Position numbers and translations under genes: made by a program. Under the pieces are notes generated by a model, which was given only the letters and a program-made list of their open reading frames with translations, ran no database searches and was not told the origin of the DNA. Source: an uncultured Arthrobacter sp. (GTDB lineage Bacteria > Actinomycetota > Actinomycetes > Actinomycetales > Micrococcaceae). Taken from it: a stretch of DNA of 64,000 nucleotides. This document shows positions 63,751 to 64,000 of this stretch, piece after piece. Location of the stretch: positions 337,853 through 401,852 of the forward strand of contig NZ_CANLSZ010000004.1 in NCBI RefSeq assembly GCF_947493765.1, written 5' to 3'. Numbering within the stretch: the stretch's first letter is position 1; each line of letters starts with the position of its first letter.

Positions 63751-64000
63751 ATGACCGAGGACGCAGCAGAATCACCCTGGCAGACTCGAGCCATGAGGTT
63801 CACGCAGAAGATCCGACAGTATCTGGGACTCGATCGACCACCGGTTCTCGAGCAGTACCGGACGTCGCAACGGAACGCGTATCTGATCTGCACGACATGC
63901 CGAGCATTCATCGACGCCGAAGGGGCTCTTCAAGAAGCAGAGTGTAGGTCCGTCCGCGATGTCTTGAGACTTCAGGTGGAAGGGTCCGTGAGGGTGCGAG
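63751..64000 (+). CDS. Truncated Cys-containing hypothetical protein at the edge
   Basis: An open frame from the ATG at 63751 to the right edge (83 residues and continuing), starting three bases after the previous stop. It contains a CTTC pair and a later Cys, possibly a zinc knuckle, and Gln/Arg-rich sequence (RFTQKIRQYLGLDRPP, YRTSQRNAYLICTTC). Third positions are more A/T-rich than in neighbouring genes, so it may have been acquired. A second ATG at 63793 is an alternative start. Family unknown. Confidence 0.55.
   Translation, partial: MTEDAAESPWQTRAMRFTQKIRQYLGLDRPPVLEQYRTSQRNAYLICTTCRAFIDAEGALQEAECRSVRDVLRLQVEGSVRVR

Overview
The window is very GC-rich, densely packed DNA with short intergenic gaps, many GTG starts, Shine-Dalgarno sites of the GGAGG type mixed with several apparently leaderless genes, and a monomeric isocitrate dehydrogenase. 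The gene content (PerM/DUF6350-like protein near purN and purH, ROK and GntR regulated sugar and peptide ABC systems, SRAP protein, Stealth phosphotransferase, DUF222-HNH protein, DGPF/ECF sigma locus) fits an actinobacterium of the Micrococcaceae, most likely Arthrobacter-like. This placement is an inference from content, not from a database search. No rRNA, tRNA, transposase, integrase or CRISPR array was seen.

Layout. 1-6.9 kb: 5' part of glyA, a gamma-type carbonic anhydrase, then a ROK regulator followed by an mmsA-mmsB-chvE sugar importer with its own promoter and a strong terminator. 7-10.4 kb: a Gfo/Idh/MocA oxidoreductase converging on monomeric icd. 10.5-17.5 kb: purH and purN, separated by a FMN-monooxygenase/flavin-reductase operon preceded by a SAM-I riboswitch, a divergent MFS transporter, and corA, which is coupled to purN. 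17.5-26.6 kb: membrane proteins (DUF6350, TauE), DUF1684, Stealth protein, DoxX-like protein, SRAP protein, a divergent G6PDH and a PLD-type phospholipid enzyme. 26.7-34.4 kb: a GntR-controlled peptide ABC operon containing a gamma-glutamyltranspeptidase without signal peptide. 34.4-43.8 kb: membrane proteins, pentapeptide-repeat protein, APC permease and a glutaminase-STAS-cNMP fusion. 43.8-50 kb: cupin/TetR pair, DUF222-HNH protein, VOC protein and a DGPF-DGPF-ECF42 sigma operon. 50-54.6 kb: 2-hydroxyacid dehydrogenase, AI-2E exporter, and a LOV-GGDEF-EAL blue-light/c-di-GMP protein. 54.6-61.3 kb: aldo/keto reductase, amidohydrolase and a second sugar ABC operon that is bracketed by two clusters of a 32-bp palindromic repeat. 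61.4-64 kb: a lipoprotein, a DUF429 protein, a coiled-coil hypothetical and a truncated Cys-containing ORF at the edge.

How genes work together. Two carbohydrate importers lie at the ends (ROK/MmsAB-ChvE and the repeat-flanked CUT1 operon). The peptide operon probably imports gamma-glutamyl compounds that are hydrolysed inside the cell; two near-identical operator-like sites at its promoter, 31 bp apart, point to control by the GntR gene at its distal end. The SAM riboswitch puts the monooxygenase pair under sulfur control, which makes organosulfur scavenging its likely job. The DGPF/ECF42 trio is a self-contained alternative-sigma module.

The best candidates for closer study are the SAM-I-controlled monooxygenase operon, the 11-copy palindromic repeat around the sugar operon, the apparent AUC start codon of the Stealth gene, the LOV-GGDEF-EAL protein, and the GntR operator pair.
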